A stretch of 64,000 bases of DNA, taken from Epinephelus fuscoguttatus. Its lineage: Eukaryota; Chordata; Actinopteri; Perciformes; Serranidae. Of this stretch, positions 11,165 through 23,829 are shown one piece after another. The stretch's first letter is position 1. The number at the start of each line of letters is the position of its first letter. The stretch covers positions 36,914,598 through 36,978,597 of the forward strand of contig NC_064770.1 of assembly GCF_011397635.1 (NCBI RefSeq), read 5' to 3'. A program made the position numbers and the translations under genes. The notes beneath the pieces were generated by a model. It was not told where the DNA came from. It ran no database searches and worked only from the letters and a program-made list of their open reading frames with translations.

Positions 11165-11336
11165 CTTGAGGCACCCAGTAGCTCAGCGGGTAGAGCAGGT
11201 GTGCCTTTTATAAAGGCAGTGACCCTGCCACAGCAGCCTTGGGCCCTTTGCTGCATCCCGTCCCCTCTCGCTCCCCCTTTCATGCTTAACCTGCCCTGTC
11301 CAAAAAAAAGCCCCAAAAATAATCTTTAAAATATAT
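11165..11336 (+). mobile_element. tRNA-derived SINE with missing B box
   Basis: The head TAGCTCAGCGGGTAGAGCA at 11179-11197 is a near-perfect tRNA D-arm/A-box sequence. It is followed by the fish SINE body CCCTTTGCTGCATCCCGTCC and a pyrimidine-rich stretch to 11280, then an A-rich tail. Where a T-arm/B-box should stand, only GCAGCCTTGGGCCC is present, so an internal deletion seems to have removed it. It is not a functional tRNA gene. Confidence 0.75.
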
Positions 11337-11793
11337 ATATACTGCTTCACTTTAGAAACATTGATATGTATGAAACTTACAGATATATTTGTGGTTTACA
11401 GAAACACACGATGCTGACATTTTCCTCTGGTGACTGGGCTGTAAATTCTGGCTGTATCTTACACACTGCACCTTTAAGTGAAATTAAATTTATTTTCCTG
11501 TGGTGTTTGTTTGGGGTTTGTTCTGTGGCTGGATGAAGAGGTTTTGTAACGTCATCAAACAGCAGCTGGTAAAATAAAAACATTTATTAACTGCTCTAAA
11601 GGTTCGCAGAGCAATAAAAGAGGGATTTTGTGTTTTTCCACCTCTGCTGGGCGAGAATGTGAATTTCTATCTCTTTCATTGCAGTTGGATTTGAATTCTT
11701 ACTGATAAAATGCCAACGTGAACGAACACGGCCAGGCTCAAAAGCAGAGCCCTTTTTTCTCATTCAGGACTCAACAGAGGACTCACACTGTGT

Positions 11794-11826
<33 letters not shown>

Positions 11827-13990
11827 ATTATTGTTTCTCTGCAGCCACAGGGATGAAATGAGTCATCATGCTTTGTCACATTCACGTAAACTGTAATTAA
11901 GTAGCCATCACGGATAGTTCAGCTCCTGTGTATTTAATCCATCAGTCATAATCACGTCTCTGTCTCTGCATCGTGTCACTGGGGATCATGAGGGAATGTA
12001 AAGTGAGTCCAGATCATTTGTCGACACTGTACCTGTGTTCACGTCTCATGTCGTGTCATTTAACATCACTGTTTAACACTCTTTACCAAAATGAAATGAC
12101 AGGAAATGAAGGATGTTTCTGAGACATTATTTGGGAAATAATGGCTAGATTATATTTTATTATTAACTTTTTTAAAAGTCTACATTTTGTACCTGATGTG
12201 TAATTATGTAATTTAAGTACCAGATTAAAACTGTATGTTTCAGGTTACTGTATAAGGTCGGATTAATACATACTGTAAGCGGGGTTGAATTGGACACAAC
12301 ACACCAGACGTCCTTGTACCGGACCGTCGATAATATCTGCTTCATGTACTGCAAGTTTTATGGATTGCAAATTAAACACAGCTTTTCTCACAAATGAACC
12401 GAGTGTAGCTGAATTATTTGTGGCCACGGTGTTAGCTTGTGCATCTCATCGCTCTTATCTCCGCCAAACATCATGCAGCAGTGGTGGGTTTTTTTTTCTC
12501 AAATTAAAAACAAATGTGCTTCCTCTGAGTTAATTGGATCCTCAGCTGAAGCCAAGCACCTTATCAGTGAGAACAGCAGCTGTGATGAAGGCTTGTCTGC
12601 CTGGAACAGGGTGATACGAGGCCACGCTACTGAGGACTTCAGCAAAACTCATCTGAGTTTAACTTCAGTACGTAAGTGACATTTATTCATGAAGTGCTTT
12701 TCACAGACCGAGGTCAGAAAGTGCTTTACAGGGGCGATATGGAACATACAAGAATAAATACACAGAAGATGACGTGACCACTTGAGCCATGAGGTTCAAT
12801 GTGCAAATCTGTACAAAACATTAAGAAAAAAATCACTTTACACGACAAGAACACACAAAATATAAGTAAATAATAAAGTAAAATCCAGAGCAGGTGCAGA
12901 CAAGTTTACTAAATCTGTCAGAACAGGTGTGTTAGCTGGGTTTTGATTGTCAGTTTCTATTAATGTCCATTTTCCTTGTAAAGACATTTTTCTGTTGGCC
13001 AAAGCAAGAGTTAGCCTCGCCCTGGTTCCCCTGTTAAAAAGCCGTTTCCGTAAGTGAAAAACTGATGTTTAAAATTGCCATTTTTACATTGACTCCAATT
13101 GTTCACATTAGAGCAAAATTCAAAATGCTGTCAAAAATTCAGTTTTTAAGATAAAATTCTGATATTTGCCACACATCATCTACCATGACTCTAGAATTTA
13201 TTTATTTATTTTTTAATGAACATTGAAGATATATTTAGCAGGAATTTGCATGTATATTGTAAGGTTGGTCGAGCGGTGAAGGCAAAAGGAAGAGGACTTT
13301 AAACTGTTCAACAGTCCAATTTTTTTTTATTTCCCTTTTCTTTTCCAGACGTGGGTTAGGTGCAGCTACATGTGCAGATCAGCTGGCCAAAACTGAAGAA
13401 AAACTAAAACAAAAATCAACTCTGCACCGGGCTATGCCCCCTTTGAGTTTGGGCCCCTGGCAGTAATAGCCGCTGGGGCCGGCTTGCTAGACAGATCTCA
13501 GAGACTTGAGAGACGCTTCCAACTCCTGCATATATAGACAGTAGCTCCTCCTACACATGGGAAATACAATTAATAAATCAATCAACAATCAGCAGTGATT
13601 AATTCATACTCTTCAGACTACTTTTATAAGCCAACAGTGAAAAACATTGCTACACACTCCAAAAGAGTAAAAATGTTCTTAAACTGCTCAAAATCAACAC
13701 TTGCACAAATATCTCCCCAAAACTCTCCCTCATCCATACTACACTTGGCACATTCCCCCAGGAACTTGACTATAAAAGGAATCCAAATGGACGGGGTCTG
13801 GTTTGGCAGTTCCTGAGTCCAAACCAGAGGTTGGCCAAGTGCAGTCTAGAGGAGAGGCGAGACACACAAAAGAACTAGTCAAATAAAGAGATTTAAAACC
13901 ACAATATTGTCCGACTTTTCTTCCTGTGACATATATGTTTACAGTACCGTTTACAGTCAAACATTTTGATGCACTGTAGGCTCAATTTTT
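11337..13990. other. Intergenic, with a short CA microsatellite
   Basis: Contains a (CA)n run of about 26 bp at 11798-11824. TACACACTGCACCTTTAAG near 11460-11478 is the terminus of a MITE-like repeat, matching in inverse orientation the sequence at 8195-8215. No gene recognised. Confidence 0.5.
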
Positions 13991-14029
13991 GATAAATCAA
14001 AAATCTGAGAAACGTAGTTTGTGTAGGAC

Positions 14030-14465
14030 AGTCTGAAGATGCTCTGTAGCAAGTCTGGTGTCAATTGAGCAAAAACTGTGGGAGGAGATAGGTTTAAGAA
14101 GTTTTACAGTTTTTGAAAAAAACAGAGTGATGAACTTCATAATTTTTAATAGGTTTAAATGTACCAAAGTTTCTTCAGTATTGGGGCTACAGTTTGATGA
14201 AAGTTGTGAAGTTGTAGCACATATGGTTGATTTGTTATGGATTTTCAAAGTTTTGAACTTTAGACGCTTGCTGTAGCGCCACCATCAGGACTATTGGCTT
14301 GAGTTTACAGCTGAGGATATCTGGCATGAGACTGGACCTTTGTGCAAAGTTTGGTGAGTTTTCACCCATGGGAAGTATGATTTCCTCGGAAGAAGAAAGA
14401 AGAAAGAAGAACTTGGGATTACAATAGTGTCCTGGCAGCTTAGCTGCCCAGACCCTAAAAATGGG
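14030..14465 (+). repeat. Dispersed fish repeat (SINE/MITE-like)
   Basis: The stretch ending GCAAAGTTTGGTGAGTTTTC, then a purine-rich AAGAAGAAAG tract and GTCCTGGCAGCTTAGCTGCC, resembles a repeat spread through teleost genomes. The last part contains a short palindrome, GGCAGCTTAGCTGCC. I cannot assign a family without a search. No coding capacity. Confidence 0.4.
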
Positions 14466-16700
14466 TTCTATGGGTACCAACGAGTCTCCCCTATAAACTT
14501 GAGAAGGCTTGTTCCCAGTAGATGTTTGTTCCTCACAGTTCCCTCAAATTAAAGGTGTATATTTGTCTTTTAAAGGGAAAGGACAACCAGCCTGTATAAA
14601 GAACAACGAATTGCTGTATAGATTCATAAAAACAGGAGCTCATAATGTTAAATGCATTTGTATTAGTCTATGCACATCAGATTATTAGTATCATTAACTG
14701 TAACATTAGAGTTTGTAAATCATACTGACTTAGTTTTCAACTGGTCTGTACAACAACATTATAGAATGCCTGAAATTCAGGTATGGCTTTTGGTTTCTGT
14801 GTTCCACCCCAAGGTTTTTCAGTCGACCCATCTGACCACCCATATGAAACATTTCTGGGGACGCCACTACTATTCTGTCATTATTTCAACTGCTTCAATT
14901 TCCCCATTTATCTTCACAAAGCAGGTGCTATATAATGATCTGCAGGTTGTTACTGACACTTAATGTAAATGATATGCTGCAGATAATCAGCAGGTGCTGT
15001 GCAGAACAACCTGATCTCACAATGGATCCTAATTGACTTTACATTGGCATTGTTTCTGTGGTACCGGCACGTAATTTCATCCCATTACGTGCTGCCACCA
15101 CGGAATGTGGTGTTAAGAGGTCATGGTCATTTCACGTATTTCTGTGAGATCAGCTTGGTGCAGAATGTATCGAACTATGTGTTCAGTGTTCCTCTGCCAA
15201 ACCGTTAATATCCTTAATAAACTATTAAGAGTTTCAGTTTGTTGTTTAATAAGACTTGACGTAAGTTATTACATTACCGATTGAAACTCCAATCAGGAGT
15301 TCAGTACGCACCTTTTATTTACGTAGTTTCTTATTTTAACACGAACAAACATAGACAGTGTTTCATAATAAGGTCTTTTAATATGCAGATGTATGCAGCT
15401 ACCTGCTCCACATCTAATCTACAGTGCAGAGACGACCTGCTGTGTGGGCAACATGTTACTGTTATGAAGCGTTTTCCAGTTACTGCATTTACAAGAACAT
15501 GTCAACCACACAAACACGCAAACAACATGACGTCCAATGTTTTCCCAACATGGCCCAATATTAGTTTGGCGAGTTATGAGAGGTTATGTCCTTAATGATC
15601 TCAGTCACACTTCTGCAGCAGGACGGTGGGAAAGAGCTGCTCATTAAACATAGACTAAAAACCAATCTCCTGCGTGACATTTCCTGAGTACCTTTCAGAA
15701 TAATGGAAGAGGGAAAAGGTGTGTTGAGAGAGATATTAATCCCCACATTAAGACTGGTTGATGCTTCCTTTTGATGTCAGAAAGCCGTCAGTATCTAGTT
15801 TGTTGATGAAATATTAATTAAGGCCCTGGGCACTGACCGCAGGCGGTGGCGGAGGCCTGATTGAAATCCCTGTGATTATTATTAATGATTTTTATTTGCA
15901 GTCTTTCGGTGCATTTCTGAGAAGCTAAAGGTGCTTGGAAACACACAAAACTTGGCACACACATCAGAACTGGTGGATAATTTGATATTTTATGAGACAA
16001 AATAGCTCAGTGACAGTGAAGATTAGACATGTCAGTTTCAGTCTTCAGTTAATTTTGCTTTCAATAGCCACCCACCCCGGGAACTAACCGGTTAATTTTT
16101 AAGGTAATAAAGGCCATTGTTCACTATTTCCAGGGGCTATATGTAAACAAACTCCTCCAAGATATTCAACCCACTCGAATTCAGATTTGGTCCGTGCAGT
16201 ATGAACAACTTTGAAGAACTTTGCCATGTGGTGTGGCGGCCATTTTGCTAATTTCATGAAGCAGGAATGCTTTGTAACTTGAGTGTGCATTGTCCAACCT
16301 GCGGGAACTGCCCATTGGTTCAACATCCCATTGTTCCGACCATATTAAACTCATTGTTCCGAAGTCCGTCATCATGATGCCCTGTGGTTAAGGTCTGGTT
16401 AGGTTTAGGCACAAAAACCACTTGGTTAGGGTCAGGAAAAGATCATGGTGTGGGTTAAAATGAAAAAGAAAGTGACAAACACATAAGCTGTGAGCCTGCT
16501 CCGCCTCAAGCCGGTCACGGCGCACCATACGCCCGCCGCAAGCTGTTCAGCACTGTGGACAGTCGAACCAATGGGCTGTCGAACCAATGGGCTGTCGAAC
16601 CAATGACATGGACCCCAGCCTGCCCCAAATCTTCCATGCTCGATAAGAGTCCTGACTCATGATGTCTACATGCCAGTATAGAGGGCTGCAGGGATGACAT
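14466..16700. other. Intergenic, no gene seen
   Basis: Holds the small foldback element at 15011-15153 and a 16-bp unit (TCGAACCAATGGGCTG) repeated about 2.6 times from 16563. The open frames here do not resemble known proteins. Confidence 0.5.
15011..15153. mobile_element. Small foldback element or MITE with 11-bp terminal inverted repeats
   Basis: CTGATCTCACA at 15011-15021 is the exact reverse complement of TGTGAGATCAG at 15143-15153. Flanking bases continue the similarity (AACAAC on the left, CTTGGT on the right). The 143-bp interior has no coding signature. Confidence 0.6.
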
Positions 16701-16702
16701 TT

Positions 16703-17400
16703 TCTGAAGGTCAGCATGGAAGTTACCGTCACCCTGGTTCCCTCGCAACAAAAAAGCCAATGGGATTTTTCATTTGGGATCTGAATTATGGCAGAAAATT
16801 AGCTCACTGGCAAACAAATGTTAATGATCCTTTCAAGATAATCTTCACAGATGAACACCACTTTGATGATTTGGAGCTTGAGTGACGTTACCAGAAGTAA
16901 AAAGCTAATGCTAGGCTATAAATGAACCACACCACAGTGGCATGACTTCAACATCGCCACCAAAACAAGGCTGTGAAGTCGTTTTAGACGTAAAGATGTT
17001 CTGTAGTCTCATTTAGCCACTTGTTAGTCTTTGACAGTATAGAGGCTGCCTGAAGGTCAGCATAGATTTTCACTGGTTCCCTCGCAACAAACGGAAAGGT
17101 ACCATGGGATTTTCATTTGGGATCTGAATTATGGCAGAAAATTAGCTCACTGGCAAACAAATGTTAATGATCCTTTCAAGATAATCTTCACAGATGAACA
17201 CCACTTTGATGATTTGGAGCTTGAGTGACGTTATAATCAGAAGTAAACCACTAATCCTGGCTATAAATGAACCACCACCACAGTGGCAACCACTGACTTC
17301 AACATCGCCACCATTAAACAAGGCTGACAGCCTGCGTTTTGGGACAAAAGATGCTTAGTCTCATTTAGCCACTTGTTAGTCTTTTTTAAGACATGTAAGA
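16703..17400 (+). repeat. Tandem duplication, two copies of ~340 bp
   Basis: Copy 1 runs from about 16703 to 17040 and copy 2 from about 17041 to 17400. Both carry the same long block (TCAGCATGGAAGTTACCG-type start, ATTAGCTCACTGGCAAACAA, GATTTGGAGCTTGAGTGACG, ACTTCAACATCGCCACCA, TCATTTAGCCACTTGTTAGT) in direct order, with small indels. A more diverged relative is at about 42080-42275, so the unit is itself a dispersed repeat. Confidence 0.85.
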
Positions 17401-19849
17401 GGCTGCAAAATTCATGAGTAGGGCATCAGGCATCTAACTACGTAAAAACCCATTGACTTCAATAACAAGAATTTTACATTGTCTGGTCCACACCTCACAT
17501 GCAGTAACATAATGCATGTTTAGCGCTTGTTCTCTAGCGCCACATAGCGAACACAGGAAGTGGTAGTTGCATGGTCTGACAGCGCCAAGCTGCAGTGTCT
17601 AACTCTTGCGTGCAGTGATTGGCGCTTTATACATGGTCATGTTGAACAGCTTCCCGCCAGTCGCCCCAACATGCAGGAGGGTGCTGTTTATTTGAATGTA
17701 TTCTGGTGGGACGCTGGACATGTGAACTTCAAAGTGGCGCAGGCCACACTTTGACTCAGCTGTGCGAAATTTGACTTCAAAGTATGTGTCACTCGTCTTA
17801 ATTCCTGGAAGCACCTATCTGAGGACTGCAGCCTTGTTTGCTGCCTTTCCTTTTATCCTCCGCACTGTAATGTCTTATTTTATCTGACCATGATGGATGG
17901 ATGAGTGGACAGAGAATTCAAATGACTGTCAGACCGTCTGATGTCTGATGTCAGTGCAGTGTGCTTTTCTCGTAATTGAAGGAATTCTGTTTTTCTCAAA
18001 ATTGCTCCTCGTGTCAGTCTAAGCTTTCAGGGAAATGGAGGATACCTATATATTATTATTACTCAGCCTGGATGTGGGTGACTGGTAACGTGCACAGAAT
18101 CATAATTTTCAGGAAGTCTTGCAGTAAATGTGATTTTAGTCACAATGGACTGCACACAGTGGACTATTTGCTGTCATGTTCATTTTGTCTCATGATGGTC
18201 ATGAAAGCAGCTGCCGGCTCCAACTAGAAAACAATGTTTTGATGCATTGGATGTGCTGAATGTGCATATTAAGGCAGTACAGGAGGAGGTGCACATTAAT
18301 AATCCTCCAGGACTGTAACATGCTCATGTTTAACCCAAACAATGTGTCATGTGACTGCAGTTGCTTCACATCCAGGTCGCAACACCTTCTCACCACAAAC
18401 CAACCGCACCAGAGTTCCTTTGGAACCGGACTGAGACCACCTCTTCAAGAAGGTCTCGGTCTGGTTGTTTTGGTGCACACCGGAGTGTGATTGCTGTGTT
18501 CACACCTGCCCAAACGAACCGCACTTAGAGCTTGAGTTCGACTGAACCAAACCAAACAGGGCAGGTGTGGAAGCACCCTGAGAGGACACGAGACTTCTCC
18601 ACCTCTTTTTGGCTCTGTTTGCTGGCGTTACAAAATCTAACCCGTTACAGGAGACTTTGACCAATCAAAGTTCATTTCAGAGAGAGGGCATTCCTATTGT
18701 CTGTTCTACAAATGCAGATGTGCGTATAAGTCCATTTGGTAAAAGTCTGATTCAGTGGCGGAGAATCCTGCAGAGGATGTTGCTATTCCAGCATTGGCAC
18801 ACATTGTTCATTTTGCTGCAAAGCAACAAAGTGTGATCAAGAGTCTGAAATAGAAAAATAAAACCAACATCACCACTGGAGAGGGTTTTAGCTTCCTGAG
18901 CAAATTCCCAGAAGAGGACTGAGAATCTGAGGCTGGAGACCATGTGTGATAGTGGCAACTTGTCTTGGTCAGAATTTCTGATAAACAAGCGAAGTAAAGC
19001 AGAAGGGGCTGAGTGAATCAGCTGCAATGAAATAAAATTAAATAAATCGATGTATGGGGAACACTGGGTTACTGTATGAAGTGTGTGCAAACACCCGTGG
19101 TCTTTGGTGGGAGGGGCTTAGGACAGAGAGGAGGAGGAAGGAGTATTTTTAAAATCTGCCTTTTTTTTGTGCCTTTTCCAGATTTCTACCTATTCTGCTG
19201 TGTCCTAGCTGTCCCAAAATATCAGATGACTCATTTACACTTGTTTATTCATGCATATAGTTATTTATTACACACAATGAGAGCACAACAATCCTGCTTT
19301 GAAAAAAATAGTGTTAAAGTTGTTGTTTATATTGATAGTCCATCTGATGGCGATCTGATTGGAGTTCATCATTTCCTCAGCTTTTTAACATCCACTCATT
19401 TTCTAGACATAATAATACAGTGTGACAGCAGTTTCCAAATGGCTCCACAGACACACACGTCTCTGCTATGAATATGTTCTGTGTGATGTGACAATAATGT
19501 TGGTGTATGAGGGGACTGGAGATTGGTCCCTGCCTCTTGGACCAGACTCATTATGGCGAGGGTAATTGCTGTGTTGCTCATGCAGAGATCGGCGTGATGG
19601 CTGGTGGTGTTCTGATATGCTGGGGTCATTACTGCTGTTGTCACCATCACGTAACGATGTCATCATTGTCAAAATCAAAGGGAGGGTGGACACCTGCTTG
19701 TGTTTCACATAAGAGTGTCTAAGTAATCGTCTAACATCTGGTTTACCATGGAAGCTCTGCAGGCATCCAAACATCACAGAATAAAATGAGAGATTTATTG
19801 TTTTTGGTTTTTTAAAGGAGTTTGTGTGTTTATGTGTGCTTTTCTTTGT
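17401..19849. other. Intergenic, no gene seen
   Basis: Contains the MITE-like repeat at 18395-18585. The 131-codon frame at 19076-19471 has no domain I recognise and reads like chance sequence. Confidence 0.5.
18395..18585. repeat. MITE-like dispersed repeat
   Basis: Contains GAGACCACCTCTTCAAGAAG/GTCTCGGTC internal inverted segments, TTCACACCTGCCC, and the end GGTGTGGAAGCACCCTGAG. A fragment of the same kind is near 10961-11030. The family resembles non-autonomous DNA transposons of fish. No target duplication could be fixed. Confidence 0.45.
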
Positions 19850-21440
19850 GGTTATTTTGAGTCTACTGTGGTCGTTTTGCACTTCTTTTTGATCATTTTG
19901 CATCTCTTTGTGGTCATTTTGCATCTCTTTGTGGTCGCATTGCATCTCTTAATGGTCATTTTGCATCTCTTTGTGGTCATTTTGCATCTCTTTGTGGTCG
20001 CTTTGCATCTCTTAATGGTCATTTTGCATCTCTTTGTGGTCATTTTGCATCTCTTTGTGGTCGCTTTGCATCTCTTTGTGGTCATTTTGCATCTCTTTGT
20101 GGTCGCTTTGCATCTCTTTGTGGTCATTTTGCATCTCTTAATGCTCATTTTGCATCTCTTTGTGGTCGTTTTGCATCTTAATGGTCATTTTGCATCTCTT
20201 TGTTGTCATTTATAGTCTCTTTGTGGTCATTTTGCATCTCTTTGTGGTCGCTTTGCATCTCTTTGTGGTCATTTTGCATCTCTTAATGCTCATTTTGCAT
20301 CTCTTTGTTGTCATTTATAGTCTCTTTGTGGTCATTTTGCATCTCTTTGTGGTCGCTTTGCATCTCTTTGTGGTCATTTTGCATCTCTTTGTGGTCGCTT
20401 TGCATCTCTTAATGGTCATTTTGCATCTCTTTGTGGTCATTTTGCATCTCTTTGTGGTCGCTTTGCATCTCTTTGTGGTCATTTTGCATCTCTTAATGCT
20501 CATTTTGCATCTCTTTGTGGTCGTTTTGCATCTTAATGGTCATTTTGCATCTCTTTGTTGTCATTTATAGTCTCTTTGTGGTCATTTTGCATCTCTTTGT
20601 GGTCGCTTTGCATCTCTTTGTGGTCATTTTGCATCTCTTAATGTTCATTTTGCATCTCTTTGTTGTCATTTATAGTCTCTGTGTGGTCATTTTGCATCTC
20701 TTTGTGGTCGCTTTGCATCTCTTTGTGGTCATTTTGCATCTCTTTGTGGTCATTTTGCATCTCTTTGTGGTCGCTTTGCATCTCTTTGTGGTCATTTTAC
20801 ATCTCTTAATGGTCATTTTGCATCTCTTTGTGGTCATTTTACATCTCTTAATGGTCATTTTGCATCTCTTTGTGGTTGCCTTGCATCTCTTTGTGGTCAT
20901 TTTGCATCTCTTAATGGTCATTTTGCATCTCTTTGTGGTCATTTTGCATCTCTTAATGGTCATTTTGCATCTCTTTGTGGTTGCCTTGCATCTCTTTGTG
21001 GTCATTTTGCATCTCTTAATGGTCATTTTGCATCTCTTTTGTGTTCATTTATGGTTTCTTTGTGGTCATTTTGCTTCTTTTTGTGGTGGTTTTGCATCTC
21101 TTAATGGTTATTTTGCATCTCTTTGTGGTCGTTTTGCATCTCTTTGTGGTCATTTTGTATTTCTTTGTGGTCATTTATGATGTCTTTGTGGTCATTTTGT
21201 ATTTCTTTGTGGTCATTTATGATGTCTTTGTGGTCATTTTGCATGTCTCTGTGGCCATTTTGCATCTCTTTGTGGTAGTTTGTCATCTCTTTGCATCTCC
21301 TTGTGCACTTCTTTTTGGTCATTTTTTATCTTTTTGTGATCATTTTGGATTTCTCTTTTTGGCTATTTTTCATCTCTACAATCTCTTTGTGGTCATTTGC
21401 ATGTCTTTAGGGTTGTTTGGCATTTTTTTGTGATTATCTT
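19850..21440 (+). repeat. 21-bp minisatellite, ~1.6 kb, with higher-order structure
   Basis: About 70 units with the core TTTTGCATCTCTTTGTGGT plus CA or CG. Variants include CTTAAT in place of CTTTGT and a GTCATTTATAGTCTC unit. As 21 is divisible by 3, frames stay open for 130-220 codons on both strands, giving heptapeptide repeats (HLFVVIL forward, TTKRCKM in reverse). Two higher-order periods are visible: a 355-bp block copied at about 20160 and 20515, and a 105-bp block at 20876 and 20981. There is no promoter or splice evidence, so I treat the frames as by-products of the repeat. A related, inverted fragment is at about 34970-35070. Confidence 0.95.
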
Positions 21441-22838
21441 GAGTCCATTTGTGGTTCATGATTTTTCCAGAACTTTTAATGAGTTTTACAAATTGCATAA
21501 CTTGAGATCGTGACGTCTACAGCTTTTCTATGCCCGTGTGAACGCTGAGGTGACCTGACCCATGGTGCTTTTATCTCTCTGGGCTCTGATTGGTGTGTCA
21601 ACAGTGTTTCCTGAGTGACTGTGTGATTGGGTTCCAGCTGTGATGACTTGAATTAATGACACTGAACGGCAGAGCTTTCTAGATAATCACAGGGTGCAGC
21701 CAGTGATAAATGTTTTTACCAAACAATTCGACACATCAGAATTATGTGTGACAGCAGGGAGTATTGTTTGCAGCTCTGAAGAAAGGCTGTCTCTTTTGAT
21801 CGATGGTGTTATGCTTTGGGATTTTTACTCTATAGGCCCAGATATGGTGTAGAAAGCTGTACCTCTTTTCAGGTGTGATGAACATGAAAGCTCAACTCAA
21901 GCATATTTCGTGAGTTATAACCCACGGCACTTTTTAAAGCGAGAGCCACAGGTTATTATCTGTGATTCTGTTAGAACCCTGCTTTCATAATATAGTCGCT
22001 GTGAGCTGTGGAAGATTAAAGTCTTATTTCAAGGATAGTTATTCTTCACCACAGGCTGTTATGAAACCATCATACCATAAATACCTGAATTAATGTAGTC
22101 GGTGAAAAGATATTTTCCTCTTGACTCTTAAGTTTTCCCACTTAACTTTCTATATTTCTACATTTATCACAGATAAAGTCTGCTCCTGTATCACCTGCAT
22201 ACATTGCTTCAGGGTGAAAGCACACCGTTACATCAGAGAGAAATATTCTACCTGTCGTCTGCATAACTTTTTTAAACATTTTATTAACCCGATCATTATT
22301 TCAGTGGTTCAGAAACCATATGTCCACTTGCTAAATTAAAAAATGAGCAATTCTGATTTTATTTCCACACTGTGACAAACTCATTAAGCCTTTAAAAGTA
22401 ACAATGGGCGACACGGGGACTGAGAAACAATTATGTTGTTACTGATGTCACGCCGTGTTGTGTTCAGGACTTCATATTTTATTTCCACCATGACTCAAAA
22501 TTAATCTCACACCAGGGGTAGGAGTAAATAACTGCCAGCTATTTCATTATTTTGGGGTTCGGTTGGTTTTCCGTATGATTTGGGAGTTATCATGTAAATG
22601 CCGTGTAATCCTGGTTTGATCCTGCTCCTCTGTTCTTTACGGGATAATAATACATTTGGATAAGCAGTGATGCTGCTGAGTCTCCCTGCTGTGGAAGGCT
22701 GAAGAAGAAATGAAGCAACAGCGTCGCTTTCACCTTTGTTTAGTCTGAGGAAACTGTCACAGCTGATACTTCTGGTTAAAATGCTTTCAGCTTATATACA
22801 TATATACATACATAAATAAAAAATCCCCCTCTCAACTC
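21441..22838. other. Intergenic, no gene seen
   Basis: No repeat family or gene signal was recognised, apart from a short TATACATATATACATACATA tract near 22793-22812. Confidence 0.5.
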
Positions 22839-22839
22839 C

Positions 22840-23330
22840 TCCTTCCCATGAGGGGTGATGGTGTGTCTTCCTCAAGCTCGGGTCCTTTGGGTGTCACAGC
22901 TCTTAGTGCTCCAATTACCACTGACACCACTGTTGCCTTTACTCCCCACATCTTCTCTAGCTCCTCTTTCAGTCATTGCTATATTTCCAGCTTCCTGTGC
23001 TCCTTCTTCCTGATGTTACTATCGCTCGGGATTGCGACATCTATCACCTCCATCTTTGTTGATCAACACGATGTCCCATTGGTTAACCATCACCAGTTTG
23101 TCTGGATCTGGAAGTCCCACAGGATCTCAGTTCGGTCATTCTCAACCACCTTGGGAGGTGTCTTCCATTGTGACCTTGGGACTTCCAGAACATACTCAGT
23201 GCAGATGTTCCTGTACACTATACCAGACACTTAGTCCTGGCGTCCCATGTACGCTGTTCCCTGCTGCACCTTACTTCCTGCTGTTATGTGCTGAACTGTG
23301 TCAGGAGCACCTTTGCACAGCAGTGTTTTG
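22840..23330 (-). mobile_element. LINE fragment, degraded
   Basis: On the minus strand the sequence reads ENDRTEILWDFQIQT and, further on, PDKLVMVNQWDIVLINK. A frameshift then leads to VIDVAIPSDSNI. These are characteristic of the C-terminal part of a fish non-LTR retrotransposon ORF. Stops and frame changes show it is dead. The boundaries are approximate. Confidence 0.6.
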
Positions 23331-23379
23331 GAAAGTTGTTGAAATCTGGCACCGGGGTGATATATCGATAGTGGTGGAC

Positions 23380-23716
23380 AGTGATGCAGTGGTTTGCATT
23401 GTTGCCTCATAGCAAGATGGTTCCTGCTTTGAACCCTGCTTTGGAGTTTGCATGTTCTCCCTGTGTCAGCGTGGGTTTCCTCCAGGTGCTCCAGCTTCCT
23501 CCCACAGTCCAAAGACATGCAGGTTAATTGGTGACTCTAAATTGTCCGTAGGTGTGAATGTGAGTGTGAATGGTTGTCTGTCTCTATGTGTCAGCCCTGT
23601 GATAGTCTGGCGACCTGTCCAGGGTGAACCCTGCCTCTCACCCGATGTCAGCTGGGATAGGCTCCAGCTCCCGCGACCCCTAACAGGATAAGTGGTTACA
23701 AAAAAATGAATGAATG
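23380..23716 (+). mobile_element. tRNA-headed SINE-like fish repeat
   Basis: The head GATGCAGTGGTTTGCATTGT resembles a tRNA A box, and CCTGCTTTGAACCCTGC sits where a decayed B box would be. The body (TTTGCATGTTCTCCCTGTGT, TCCAAAGACATGCAGGTTAA, CTGGCGACCTGTCCAGGG, AGCTGGGATAGGCTCCAGCT) is a repeat very common in teleosts. The tail is ATGAATGAATG. The family name is not certain. Confidence 0.65.
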
Positions 23717-23829
23717 ACTCTTAAACTTTGGATATTATAATAGTGTTGTCTTTTCCTGGTTTTAAAGGCTGTTTACAGTAAAGTGCTGTAATTTTCTGAC
23801 CTAACCAGTCTCCTCCAGCTGCAGAGGGC

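Noticed and set aside
19076..19471. 131-codon frame just before the 21-bp array
   Set aside because: No domain, signal or splice evidence, and the composition looks random.
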